Shown: positions 21,568 to 33,139, counted from the stretch's first letter. The stretch: DNA of 64,000 bases from Anniella stebbinsi (GCA_029215795.1 JARDYH010000007.1:23323763-23387762), one strand, 5' to 3'. Notes: a model not told the origin generated them from the sequence alone. Translations and numbers: made by a program.

Positions 21568-23740
21568 TGAGAAACCGATTGCATCTTGAATTATGCTACC
21601 ACTCACTTGGAGCTCCCCACATGCTCATGGGGAACTACTGTGAGGTACTGTATGCCAGAACATGCTATATACAAAGGAATACAAACCGGAGGATCCCTAC
21701 TCCATATATTACATGGATGCTACTACAAGGGTGCTGCTTTGAGGTGGCCGCCCATGATGCTTACAAAGCAAAGCCCCAAGCCTTGATCTACCTGCTCTGT
21801 ATGTAGGCCTCTGTATGTAGTTTGGTTCTTGCAAGTGAACTGCATGATGGGATTGGAATGATGTGTGTGCCTGAATGTGCTGTAATGCTTAATTGGGATT
21901 TTTAACTGTCAAGTCATTGACCATCCAGGTCAATCTGACATTACTAGAAGAGTTATGGGCCACCTGTTGAGAAGGTATAATGAAGACATTTCCTTTGATC
22001 TGTTTGTGTTTTGCTTCATAATTTTACCAACTGCTAGTTAGTTAAGATGCTGAGATGTACAAATATACCTGCTTTTCACGTGGTCAGTTGAGAAGTTATT
22101 TGTCTGTAGGACCCTCTCCATGCAGCTGTATTACACTCAATAAAACAGAGTTGCCTTACGACCAAAGTGAATTTTGATCCTTAATAATGCCTTGCTAACA
22201 TAAAGATGATTGTATCCCTTGGTCCAACCAGCCCATGTGGGTCCTTCTCATGCAATCATCTATGACCCTTTACAGGGCCATATAAAATCAGCATAGTCTG
22301 AAGGTGAGTTCTACCTATGTTCTCTTGTATGGGAGAAGTATCCAGACAATCAGAAATCCTGCAAAGCAAGGTTGTGATCCCACAGAGTTGTACTCATGTT
22401 CAAGAGAATGCAAGTAGAACTCCCTTTCAGTCCTTGCTGATTCAACACAGTAAGGTCTGAACTGAGGAAGGTGGGTCCAGAGGCATGGCCTTGACCCTCT
22501 ACCCACTTGAAGCCCCCAAGTGTTTAGGTGAATGCCTTAACAGGGCTTAAATTTAATTCCCTAATATGTGGTGAGTTCAAACACAGCCCCCTTCTGGTCA
22601 CGCTATGTTACCAAGCTTTTTCTTCATCAGTTTCATTACCGAGAACCATAGATAGCACCATAGCATGTTGACTGCATTGATCCAATGAAATGTTTCCCTT
22701 GTAAACTGTTGTGGGTTCTCATCAATCCTCCAACATTCAAAATCACAGATGCATGAAATATACATGTGTCAAACGCCTTTTGTTTTACATCACTTCTATC
22801 CTCTTGATTTCTAATGCTTATCATTAAACTTTATATCCCAATGAGCAATGCAAAAATAAATGCAGGTGCCAGAAAGTTAAGAGGAAAATGATAACAGCAA
22901 ATGAGCTGAAGCAAACGTATCCTGTAATGCGCTCCACATTTTAAGTCTTTCTCTGCCTTAATATTCAATTGTATTACTTCCATATTTTCCTCTTGTCTGG
23001 TATGCCCTACAAACATTGGTGTTTTTTTTTAAGAAGTGTATGCAAATATGTTGTATATGTATATATATAGTGTGTGTGTGTGCATGTGTGAAATTCTGTG
23101 AAGTATTCAATCTCAAACTGGAAGCAAACATCCAGGACAAACGTTCATTTTCTGCATTGAGCAGATAAAAGCTTAAGACAAGTGGCAAATTCTTTTGGGA
23201 GACACACCTGCAAAGATTATAAATTAGCTTTTACAGAGCAAATGCACTTTGGAAAGAGATGTGTTTGCCAGTAACACTATCAGCAAACAGCACGGCATGG
23301 GAATTTCTAAAGTTCGTTTTAACTGTTGTTGCTACTCTAACGTCTTATTTTAACAGGCTAGAGCGTATTTCCCCCTCCCATATGATTAAAACAGCATCCT
23401 TTGAACACAATTATAAACTCTCCTCTTGCTGTTTGGGACTTCTTCCTTCAGTAAAGCAAGTAAGTTTGCTGGCGAAATTGTGCTGATCTTTGATAATCAT
23501 TGATAGATTGATGTAGATAATGTGTGTATATGCTGCCTTTCAGGATACAAATCCTACATTAAGGCAGCTTGCATAGAAACGAAAGACTGAACAGAATTTT
23601 TGCAGCAGGAACAACTATTTTGACAGCCTGGAAACTACAATGCCCTGGATTGAGTGGTGTTCTAGAGGACGATAGAGTAAGGTGGCAGCGTCCTACCCCA
23701 TCAAAAAAAATGGTGAAAAAAAGAAGCTGTGGAAAGACAC
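21568..23740. other. Unique DNA, no gene seen
   Basis: A short (TA)n(GT)n run at 23057-23085. ORFs here are short and without recognisable domains. No other features. Confidence 0.45.
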
Positions 23741-23743
23741 ATT

Positions 23744-23939
23744 GGCTCAATTCGGACGGAACAATCGTCAGTTGTTTTGACTATTGTGTCATCCGAATGC
23801 TGCCATAGTCAACTCAGCGCTGATCCTCATCCACACCACAGTTGATTATTCATTACCATGTTGTGTGGGGAGTGCCCCCTAGGGTTAGGGATAGGGTTAG
23901 TCTACCCACCATTGACTATCATGTCGTCCGAATTGAGCC
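23744..23939 (+). mobile_element. Family A element, copy 2, with telomere-like insert
   Basis: Ends 'ggctcaattcggac' and 'gtcgtccgaattgagcc', with ATT duplicated (23741-23743 and 23940-23942). It is shorter than its 226-227-bp relatives. After the shared 'gtggggagtgccccctag' the usual 'ttgaacaactgtaaagttga' block is missing. In its place is an AGGGTT/AGGGAT run at 23880-23900. Confidence 0.85.
23880..23900 (+). repeat. Short interstitial telomere-like run
   Basis: Reads TAGGGTTAGGGATAGGGTTA then G: three and a half units of the vertebrate telomere repeat with one substitution. It sits exactly where sibling elements carry a different internal block. Confidence 0.6.
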
Positions 23940-24289
23940 ATTGACTTATAAATAATAATATTTCTGCTGCAACTCAACTAGGAAACATGCTTTCTGTTTA
24001 GGTTTGGGATCCATGATGTCCTGTGTACCACCTCTTCCATGGTTCCCTTCTTCTTTCTTCAAAGACTTACGGTGCAGTCCTATCATGCTTAGACAAAAGA
24101 GAGAGAGATCCTACAACTCCCAGCATTCCCCAGCTAACAGTTCTTTGTAGGCCTTTTTCTGTCTAAGCATTCATAGGATTGTGCTTTCTGGTGTGATTCT
24201 CCAATGTTCAAAATCACATGGAGAACATTCATGGACCCAGAAGGTTCTCGACTTCAGAAAATTGCCCTCCATGGCATGAGGGAGACAGA

Positions 24290-24512
24290 GGCCAGATCTA
24301 CACCAAGCAGGATATAGCAGTATGAAAGTGGTATGAAAGCGGTATATAAAGGCAGGAGCCACACTACTGCTTTATAGCAGTACTGAAATACACTAACAAC
24401 TGTTGAGGTCCATTGACACATACTGTATACTGCTATACCCTGCTTGGTGCGGCTCCTGCCTTTTTATATACCACTTTCATACTGCTATATCCTGCTTGGT
24501 GTAGATCTGGCC
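24290..24512. mobile_element. Family B element, copy 1 (3-bp TSD)
   Basis: Ends 'ggccagatctacaccaagca' and its exact inverse, with AGA duplicated (24287-24289 and 24513-24515). Internally it repeats 'gtatgaaag.ggtat' and 'ggcaggagcc' blocks in inverted order, making a hairpin-like MITE of 223 bp without coding capacity. Confidence 0.85.
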
Positions 24513-24515
24513 AGA

Positions 24516-25498
24516 GACTCAGTTCAGACAACACATTTCTCAACTGTGGTTTTAGAACTCTACGGTGGAATTTTTACACCACCATTGAGAAATGTGTTGT
24601 CTAGTGGGAAAACTCCATGCAATAGTGGAGGGTTGTTGTTTTTTAAATGCTCCACGCATAATATCCACGCTATGTGTGTTGGGGGGAAATTCCAGAGACT
24701 AAAGCGGATTGGAAGAAAGTTTTGATAGAGTCTGAAGGACACAGCCAGCTGCAACCAATGAGGTTGAGGGAGTATGTACAGTACTGGAAAGGTAAGCCTA
24801 ATTATTGCTAAGTACCAGCATAGATAAGGTGATTGAGCAGGGATGGGCTGGTATGAGAAACATATATAAGTAAGTCTTATTTGTATGGTTGGTTAAAGGT
24901 CGGACTAGATGTATTTGGATGTGTGGAGAATTGTGTAAAGGACTGTGTACATATCTGATGGAAAACTGTTGTGCTGTATATATATTGGACCACGAGTAAA
25001 CAACTCTGTATTATACATGAAGTTGGTGTGTGAGTATTCTTTCTGCTTCTGGGATTACTATTGAACCAAGAGCTAACACAAACGCTCGCAGCGTTTGGCC
25101 CTTTGCTTCCATCCTCAACAATGTGGAGGAGAGTTCCTGCTCAACCATTGTGTTGTGTGTTGTGTCGAGGGCTCTGTGGAGTTTTCCATTGCCTTGAGTT
25201 GACTTTTCCCACTGACTACAGAGTTCCCTGGCAAGAGCGGCGAAAGGAGAGCCACCGGGATTGTGGGGGGGGGGGTGTTTTTTTTTGCAGCAATGGCTAA
25301 TGGGATACCATCAGAAGGACTGGGGGAGGAGAAAGGGTGGAGGAACTGTCAATCAAACATCACAATGGATTTTACTTAACTCCATGGTAGCCCACAGTCA
25401 CATAATAGTGGAGTAACGTATTGCATGGGGAGTACTTCCTAAAAACTAACCATGGAGTGGAGTTTTCACACTGCAATGACTAACGTCTGAACTGAGCC
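24516..25498. mobile_element. Longer family A relative with an internal insertion
   Basis: Starts 'gactcagttcagacaacaca' and ends 'taacgtctgaactgagcc'. The flanks are AGA and AAA (2 of 3). It abuts the family B element directly. It shares with the 57.43 kb copy a G-rich 'aggagaaagggtggagg' block followed by 'tgtcaatcaaa', so it belongs to a longer version of family A. An LTR-like segment (about 24726-25078) lies inside. Confidence 0.6.
24726..25078 (+). mobile_element. Possible solo LTR-like segment
   Basis: Contains a TATA-like 'ctgtatatatattggacc' at 24974, then 'gagtaaacaactctgtatt', 'catgaagttggtgtgtgag' and an end '...aagagctaaca'. This ordering resembles the promoter and R/U5 part of an LTR. 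No target duplication or clear TG start was found, so the call is tentative. Confidence 0.3.
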
Positions 25499-25499
25499 A

Positions 25500-28085
25500 A
25501 ATAAGAGAGGGTGAGGTGTTTACTTTACTCAGTTTTAGAATGCCTGAATAGGCTACAGGGAAATCATCATCTGATGGTGCCATTATGAAGTGATGGATAT
25601 AAATTTGTGAATCAGCTCCGATAGATCCTTTTGCCAGTCAGCACAAACAAATCTTATAAGAATAATGCACATGATGATCAGCTCCCTAGAGAAGTTCTTG
25701 ATTAGCATCTATATTAATCATCCTTAACAGATGTCTTCTGTTATTTTCTTTTTCATTTATTCCTTAAAGATCCCTGCTATAAAGTTTTGGTACTGCTTTT
25801 TCCTCCATTAAGTTACATGCTTGTACTGACTGTTGGGCAATCCTTTTGGACCATCAAACAATTTCCTCATAATGAGCAGTTGACCTTGGTGTAACTGCTG
25901 CTCCCTTACCATTTATTTTTATTTGCAATAAGGAAGCCTTTGGATCCAGTTCTAAATTCCAGGGGAGTCAATAGGCTTCCCCCTCTGAACCCCAAATGGC
26001 TTAAAAAAAGAAGTACATATTAGTAATAAAGGAACCACAGGCTTTCTCCGATGTCTTCACAAATAAAATACAATCATGAGACGCAATCCAATGATCAATA
26101 TCTGAAAAACACCTTTCTGTTGGCTCACAGTGAACAACAAGTTGTTCTTGTACTGAGGATTTAGGCATGTCTTCATTTCAGCTTTGCAATTTTTAACAGA
26201 CGTAACCTTTTGTTTCTAGCAAACACCGCTCCTAGCTTCACAGAGAATTCAGAACATCCAGTTTTGCTGACTTGTTCACACAGATGCATAGCTTATGCCT
26301 CATCTAAGCATATTCCCTCCAAAGAAGATACAAACTCTGTCCTAGACAGGACCCCCAAATTCACCCCAGCCTTGGATTCTGGAGTTCCAGTCAGATTACC
26401 TTATTTCTCAAGTGCAAGCAATGCATTCAGAATCCTCTGTTGATCTCTGGACCAGCAACTTAGATCTTTCATTGATCCTCCTTTGATCCTTGGATTTTGG
26501 AGTTCCAGATTACCTTATTTCTCAAGTGTAAGCAATGCATTTGGAATCTTCTGTTGATCTCAGAACCAGCAACTGTGGAAGTCCTGGGGTGGGGGGTGAT
26601 TTTTGCTTCATTGGCCAGCCTTTCTTCCACTCTCTGGGTTGTATTTCTGCTGCCACCTCTGGAAAAATGAACTTCAGTTTCTCACTGAGCTTTTGGGGAA
26701 ACCACTATGGGGCACTAAATAGGTCACATTTACAGTAACTTGGGAACAAAATACGTTGATCTATTTACCACTCTGTACTGGTAAATGGCCGTGTTTGTTT
26801 TGTAGCCATGAATTTCAGCAGCACAGCAGTTGGCTATGTGTTGCCCACTCCTACTTTACACAATGCATCTTTAGCTTCTGAATTCATTGTCCCAAGTTTT
26901 TAGTAGTGGTGGCTGCTGATATTCACCAGACTAACTCCTGGTTAGTTGCATCAGATTTCATTTATCAAGTACGATCTGACCATGTCCTAGAACTCCGTGG
27001 TCTTCTGTTCTTATGAAACGTTACAACATTGGCTACGGAATGCTGCAAACCGTATATCAATACCCACTTCCTTGTTACAACTTCCAGTGCTTCTAGTTTG
27101 TCCTGAACGTTGGAGTGTTGGTAACTTCCATTTAGCTATGACCTTAACATTTGCGAACTGGAAGGATCTGCATGTCACCTTGAGGACAAAATCACATGTC
27201 CATTCTTCATGAAGGTGATCTCAATTCCCAGTGGGATGTGGCTGATTTAACTTTGAATTGGAAATTCTGCACAATCTTGTTGTTAATTTGTGTGCTGTCA
27301 GCACTAAGCACCATGTCTCTTTGGTAACATTCGATGAAAAACATCACTACTTTGTTCTTGCCAAACATGATATCTTCCAGAACATTATTCTCCAGAAAGC
27401 AGACATATTCTGCCAACTGCACCACCATTTAGCTTCTCTGAAACCCTTTTGAATCAGGCCTCTTTTGAAATAAAAGCAATCTTGCTTGAGGATTTCACTG
27501 CCCTGTTGGATACTCACTCCAAGATCAATCACCTTTTCTCATTCTGTATTCCAGCTGTATTTTGATCTTTTCTCGCCAGTTTCATTATGGCTAGGGTTTT
27601 AAAAGGCAAACTAAGATATAGCATTGTTTCATGCCCCAACACCAAAAGCAGTAGGAAGCAAGCTTTTACAAAGCCAGTCAGGGAGACAGTATTAATTTAA
27701 AGACATCTAATTCCCCTTTTTTCTATTTTTCTTCCTTTTTGCAATACCCTGTTTATTTATAAATGTGCATGATGAGCAGATGGGAAGCAAACTACATAGA
27801 GCCACTGATGGTCCCCAATCAATATTAGATAAGCTTCTTGATATCCTCAAATGTTGGTTTGTTTGTTTGTTTAATAGATTCTACCCCACATTTCAGGGTA
27901 AAAACCCTTACAGAGCAGATCACAATATATTTTGAAATACAAATAAATAATCAAACCGTAGCACAATATTCAATACAAGAAAAAATAAAATAACAAATAA
28001 GATAGAAGCAGCAGATAAAACCTCCATTAAAAGTACAGTGCAGTAAATTCACTTAAACAACTGCAGACTGGGACAAGGGTAAATA
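25500..28085. other. Mostly unique DNA with a local duplication
   Basis: Holds an approximately 118-bp direct duplication at 26372-26580. Minus-strand frames at 27207-27532 are open over about 60-70 codons in more than one frame but show no recognisable domain. 27860-28020 is an A-rich, reverse-oriented LINE or SINE 3' region ('attctaccccacatttcagg'). No gene supported. Confidence 0.45.
26372..26580. repeat. Local tandem duplication, period about 118 bp
   Basis: 'ttggattctggagttccag', 'attaccttatttctcaagtg' and 'aagcaatgcatt' recur in the same order and spacing. They are followed in each copy by 'ctgttgatctc' and 'accagcaact'. The second copy lacks five bases ('tcaga' region). Confidence 0.8.
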
Positions 28086-28449
28086 TGAATTAGGCCGCCT
28101 CTATACGACATCGCTTTGGTGCCTGTTTCTCAGAGTATGTACATTTTCCTTTATTCGAATCTGCGTCTTTAGCGACAGACGACAGCCGTGAATTCGATTT
28201 ACCGGCTTTATATGTTGTGCTTTACAATTGTTTATATGCGGAGTTTCGCAGTAGAGTCGGATAAGAGGTGTAGGTTTGATGGAGGAAATGTTCTTGAAAG
28301 AACTGCCCTAGTGGCTGTTGGCACCTCCCACCTGAATTTCCCGCCCTTGGTTACCTGAGCAATCTCGCAGTACTTCACATGTGAGTAGGACTTGGCTGGT
28401 ACTAAAGGTTTAGATTGCTTTTCAAACAATGATTTAGTTATAAAGACAC
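28086..28449. other. CpG-bearing unidentified segment
   Basis: 28093-28260 is locally CpG-rich ('ggccgcctctatacgacatc', 'agcgacagacgacagccgtg'), unlike the surrounding DNA. The start resembles a family C-like GG-end, but no matching right end was found before the next element at 28453. Confidence 0.35.
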
Positions 28450-28452
28450 ATT

Positions 28453-28678
28453 GGCTGAATTCAGATGACAAAATAAGCAACTGGGGTGGGGGAAACAATC
28501 GTCAGTTGTATTGACTATCGTGTCGTCCGAATACTGCCATTGTCAACTCAGCGCTGATCCTAATCCACACCACAGTTGATTATTTATCACCATGTTGTGT
28601 GGGGAGTACCCCCTAGATGAACAACTATACATGTGATTATTACCCCACCATTGACTATCGTGTTGTCCGAATTCAGCC
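28453..28678 (+). mobile_element. Family A element, copy 3 (3-bp TSD)
   Basis: 226 bp. Ends 'ggctgaattcagatgac' and 'gttgtccgaattcagcc', with ATT duplicated (28450-28452 and 28679-28681). It is colinear with copies 1 and 4, including the internal inverted TIR copy and 'gttgtgtggggagtaccccc'. Confidence 0.85.
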
Positions 28679-29420
28679 ATTCTGTTAGCTTCACCCCCAA
28701 TTTCTCCTATCCTCAATGCCCCTGCCTGTTCACAGATCGGCCATCTACGTGCCATGTTGACACCATGACCACCCAACGTTCATGCAAGTAGAGGAAGAGA
28801 AGGGGCAGTCATTCACTCATGACATCACCAGCCCTGCCCTCCAAACTACGCCCAAAATTAGCATTAATCTGAATGGTCACTACATTGGTCATTAAAAAAC
28901 TGCACTACATTAAGAATCTGCACTCTAACTGCGGGGAAAAAAATTGAATCACGGTAACTCGACAACTCAAGAATGTGCATTAATGGAGACTTTAAATTGG
29001 CTGTATGTCCGATATGCGCCCCGCTCATCTGTCCAAAATACTGCCAGTGCACATTCAATGAGGCACAAATAAGCCATCTAGAGGCACCCTTAGTTAATTA
29101 ACAAGACTTTAAAATCCTCTTAAAGCTCTGCAAAAGGGGCTCCATACACGTTCCCTACAGCTGGGTGTTCCAAAGTTGTGGTGGTCCTGTCTGCAGTACT
29201 CACTAGTAATCTCACAGCTCTCACTGGGGGACCAGAATGCAGAACCTCGGATGCTGATTGTAAAGCTCAGGCATTTTCATATGGGTCCTGTGGATAAGCC
29301 AGTGCCAAACCAGCCAGTCAGTCAGGACAGATAGTCTGGGAACAAATGGAGCACTGAATCCAGGTGAACAAGTAAGCACATGTATGGGAAAAAGGGCCCT
29401 TCACCCTGCTGATTCTATTG
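28679..29420. other. Unclassified sequence, no gene seen
   Basis: Contains 'ctctgcaaaaggggctccat' and other blocks that look repetitive in style but are not assignable. No coding support. Confidence 0.35.
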
Positions 29421-30115
29421 TAGAAGCAGTGGTTCCTAGTGCGAGTGGGACCCACTGCTTCTGCAACATAGATCTAGTGCTTCCCAGGCCCCGTGGCGTG
29501 TTGGCGCTGAGATACTTTGGGCCCTCACACTCGCACTCCTTCCTGGCATCTGCATGGGAAGGAGCACAAGTGCAGAGTTGCTACCATCGCCATGCCAAGC
29601 ACCGGGGAGCGGAGAGGAACAGGACAGCCAGAGGGGGAGGACAGGAGGGACGCGAACCTGCTCACATCCCTCTGGCTGCCCCGTTCCTCTCCCCTCCCTG
29701 GTGCTCAGTGCCATGGGGGCAGCAACTCCACACTCAGGAGGAATGGGGCAGCCAGAGGAATGTCAGAGGGAGGTGAGCTGGTTTGGGCACCATGCATCCC
29801 TCTCTTCCTCCCCCTCTGGCTACTCTGTTCCTTCCCCAGTTTGTATAAAAAATGGAGGGAAGGAACAAGGCAGCCAGAAGGGGAGGAAGAGAGGGATGCA
29901 CGGCGCTCGAACCGGCCCTCCTCCAGCCGATGACGACCAATCAGTCGTCGCCATTGGCTGTGCAGGCTCTGCAGGAAAAAAAGTCAGGGTAAGTGCCTGA
30001 CTTTTTTACAGCGGAGTTTAGGGGGTTTGGCCCTGGATGGCTTCGGAGTGGTGGCTGCATCATGTGTATCACCTGACACCACTCCGAAGTCACCACATGG
30101 AAAAGCTCCCATCTA
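29420..30115. repeat. GC-rich foldback region with alternating inverted minisatellite
   Basis: A unit of about 40 bp ('ggaacaggacagccagaggg' type, followed by 'ggaggacaggaggga') alternates in orientation. It is forward at about 29605-29650, reverse at 29663-29705, forward at 29743-29775, reverse at 29791-29840 and forward at 29858-29900. Further hairpins follow at 29925-29961 (centred on TGACGACCAATCAGTCGTCG) and 29976-30007 (AAAAAGTCAGG / CCTGACTTTTT). The overlapping frames in three phases are repeat translations and not genes. Confidence 0.6.
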
Positions 30116-30478
30116 GAGGTACCCCCAGAGGAAGCCCGAAAATAAGTGTTAACAGTCAGCAGGCTCCCATATCCAAGCTCCGCCAACCTGGCCTCATTCC
30201 AGAAATGAGCGTTTTTGCTTGTTTTCAGCTGCCCCCCAAAGCATTCCGTAAATGGTGTTTGCCACTTGCAGACAGGAATTAGTGGAGCATAAGATAATTG
30301 GTGGATGCACAAATGCCTCATTGGATTCTCTACCCTTTACTGTGTTTTAAATGGGAATTTATTAAACTCTTCCCCACATGAAGGACCACATGTCTTCCCT
30401 GCATGAAGGACCACCACAAGTTTTGTTGTTTCTTCCTTCAGTTGGGCTGAAGGGAGAAGTCCTTGGCAATAGGTAACT
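30116..30478. other. Unique DNA, no gene seen
   Basis: A small tandem echo at 30375-30415 ('catgaaggaccac' twice). Nothing else recognised. Confidence 0.4.
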
Positions 30479-30479
30479 G

Positions 30480-31545
30480 ATAGAATCATAGAATGGTAGA
30501 GTTGGAAGGGCCTTATAAGGTCAATGAGTCCAACCCCCTGCTCAATGCAGGAATCCACCTTTAAGCATACCTGACAGACGGCTGTCCAGATGCATCTTGA
30601 AGACCTCTAGTGTGGGAGAGCCCATGACCTCCCTAGGTCATTGGTTCCTTTGTCTTACTGCTCTAACAGTCAGGAAGTTTTTCCTGATGTCCAGCCAGAA
30701 TCTGGCTTCCTGTAACTTGAGCCCATTATTCCATGCCTTGCACTCTGGGATGATCGAGAAGAGATCCTGGCCCTCCTCAGTGTGACACCTTTTGTCATAT
30801 TTTAATAGCTCTTGGTCTGGGAAGCCAGCCAACTTCCTTATCTAAGAAAGTCTGGGAAGGATGCCAGTACTTATTTGTTTGAAGGGTTTTTATTTGAATT
30901 CAAAAAGTCCATTTACCAAAGCCAGGGTCACGCCAGAAATTCAGTCAGTCCAAATGTCGAAGCCGAAGGTAAAACCAGGTTTTACAGAAGTTCAGGGTCC
31001 AAAGCAAATAGTCAAACCGGGTGTTCAGTCCACAGGTTCTGATCCAGAATTATGCAGGGTGTCAAGAGCCGAATACATCAGTTGTTCTCAACTAATCTTT
31101 GCTTCTGCTTCCACCCACTTTATCCTCACTTGAGCTCTCCACAGCTGCGTGCCATTCCTTCGTTATCTTATTTAAGGCTTGTGTCAGCTGTGCTCTGTTT
31201 TCGCAATCTCATGCTGCGTCTTGTGGGCCGAGCTTGCTCTGCACTTTTGAGCTGCCGCCTTTGCTGGGGAGTTACTGGACAAACCCCTTCAGGCCCCGAA
31301 TCTTCCTCATTAGAAACAGGGGGTGGGAGAGGGTGGCTTTCCTGGGGTTCTTCTGAGGAACTCCCTGCTGTTCCTCCTCCTCCGGTAAGTCCTGGGGAAT
31401 GGGTAAAGCTGCAGTTTCTGCCCCTTCTTCCTCCTCAGAGGAAGATTCTTCAGACTGCCTCATGACACCTTTTCAAGTATTTGAAGACTGCTATTATGTC
31501 TCCTCAAACAGCTATACAGACTTGGGTTTGTTGTGAGGTTCATCC
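30480..31545 (-). mobile_element. CR1 LINE 3' end, split by a retroelement
   Basis: Plus-strand text 'agaatcatagaatggtagag', 'ttggaagggccttataaggt', 'gtccaaccccctgctcaatg' and 'caggaagtttttcctgatgt' is the classic antisense CR1 3' end. It stops at 30793 and resumes at 31463 with 'cacttttcaagtatttgaag'-type text. Between the two halves lies the 669-bp insertion described next. No intact frame. Confidence 0.85.
30794..31462 (-). mobile_element. Unidentified retroelement 3' portion with 11-bp TSD
   Basis: Flanked by an exact direct repeat TGACACCTTTT (30783-30793 and 31463-31473). Read on the minus strand, it begins with an acidic open stretch rich in E and S. That stretch ends in a basic tail ('RRQLKSAEQARPTRRSMRLR' type, about 31190-31250) with a stop, then a UTR with 'tttttgaattcaaataaaaa' near 30890 serving as a possible poly(A) signal. 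It looks like the end of a retrotransposon ORF plus UTR. I cannot name the clade. Confidence 0.65.
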
Positions 31546-32928
31546 TAATTAGTGGCAGCCTATTTTTGGGGGGGGGGGGAGGGTGACCCTTGTAAAGAAG
31601 AGGTCCCACACTAGGGAAAGTCAATCCCTCTTCCCAGTCCATAACATCCCCATTCTAGTATTGTAACTGAAATGTAATTAAATGGCATGGTGTGATGCCT
31701 AACATTTGAACCATGAACAAGCAATTATTAGAAATTATTTTTGTGTTCCCTATCAAATATTTATTTCATAAAAATCCACCTCTGGGGCAGCCTATAAAAA
31801 TGATAGATTACCTCTATCAAGTATGACCAGAAATCGAGTAAGTTAATTAAAATCCCTTTGTTCTAATAATGCCTATAATGAGAAAGAAGTTTGCTAAATT
31901 AACCATAAAGGGGGGAGGGTTGTCACCAATTTGAAGCTCTCTGGCTCCAAGTGTTTAATAAGTTGAAAAATCCACTTCTGTGGCTGTTAGGATTTGCATG
32001 TGTGAACTTGAATATATGCCAAAATTACCAATTAAAATCCTAAAATCTAAGGACTGTGATGTACACAGCCAGCAGTAGTTACCCAAATAATTTGTCATCA
32101 GCTTTTTAGAATATTTGATTACAGATTTACATAGAAATAGCAGCAGCCTTTAATGAGAGAATAAATTACCTTCAGTACAGAAAGTTAAATGGGAATGAAT
32201 GGGAACAAAGCTTTGTATTCAACATGATTCGTTTGCCAACCCAGGTTCTATTAATTTCAGTGGGGCTGCTGCCAAAAAAAAACCCCCATAAAAATTGCCT
32301 TGCCTGGATCAGACTAGAACTGTGTGGCTTCTCAAAATTATTCACCTTGTTTGAGGGGAAATACATTTAGAACATTTTGGCAATTTATTTCTAGGGGAAG
32401 GAGAATTTTTCCAACTCTTTCTTGAGCTGGGTTCACAGGGTAAAAAAATCAGCCTCAATTCCTATTTAGAGTAGACCTGTTTAACTGACTAACTGAAGTC
32501 CTGTTCATTTCAATATGTCTACTCTAAGTAGGACTTACATTGGATTTTATGCACAGGGTATTTTTCTCCATCACCACTCGCTAAGACTTACTGTTGTTTT
32601 GCTGCTCCCGCAAGAAGCAGCAGCAGCTAAAACTGTGTTGGCTGCATGGACACCATTTTTCATTCTCCACAACACTGCAGCTCTAGAATCATTCCAGAGC
32701 ATTCGGGGGTCAAAATGGTGTCCACCATACACATAAAGGGGCAAAATATACTGACAAAATTCTGCAAAGTCATCTTGTTTTCTAGAGGGGTGAAAAGAAT
32801 AATCGCAGAAATGTTCTCAGGAAAATGTCATCTGAGAAATTTTGGGTTGGCTCTAGTTTATTTCCAGTCAATGCCCTGTCTCACCCTACTTTGATCCAAG
32901 TTACCAAGTTACCTCAAGGAACATCTTT
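31546..32928. other. Unique AT-rich DNA, no gene seen
   Basis: G homopolymer at 31568-31579. ORFs are short and uninformative. Confidence 0.45.
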
Positions 32929-33136
32929 TGGCTGACCATATGAAAAAGAGGGCAGGGCTCCTGTATCTTTAGCAGTTGTATAAAAAAGGGAAATTCAGGA
33001 GGAGTCTTTTGTATGCAGGCAGCACCTGGTGAAATCCCCTCTTCATCACAGCAGTTAAAGCTGCAGGAGCTATATTAGAGTGACCAGATACAAAAGAGGG
33101 CAGGAGCCCTGTCCTCTTTTCCATATGCTCACCCTA
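32929..33136. mobile_element. Foldback hAT-like element (TAGGCTGACC family), internally deleted
   Basis: Left end 'tggctgaccatatgaaaaag' and right end 'ccatatgctcaccctac'. The arms share 'aggagccctgtcctctttt' type blocks in inverted order. The right arm is shortened. The flanking 8-mers do not match, so the TSD has decayed or the ends are rearranged. Confidence 0.6.
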
Positions 33137-33139
33137 CCT

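Noticed and set aside
24726..25078. Firm call of an endogenous retrovirus LTR
   Set aside because: No target duplication, no clear TG start, and no gag/pol/env remnants anywhere nearby. Kept only as a low-confidence LTR-like segment.
27207..27532. Minus-strand frames that read somewhat protein-like
   Set aside because: Considered as a processed pseudogene, but I could not match any family and the frame is broken repeatedly. Not supportable without a search.
29384..30000. Three overlapping plus-strand frames of 130-148 codons
   Set aside because: They are translations of the inverted minisatellite in different phases ('TGQPEG' repeats), with no domain.
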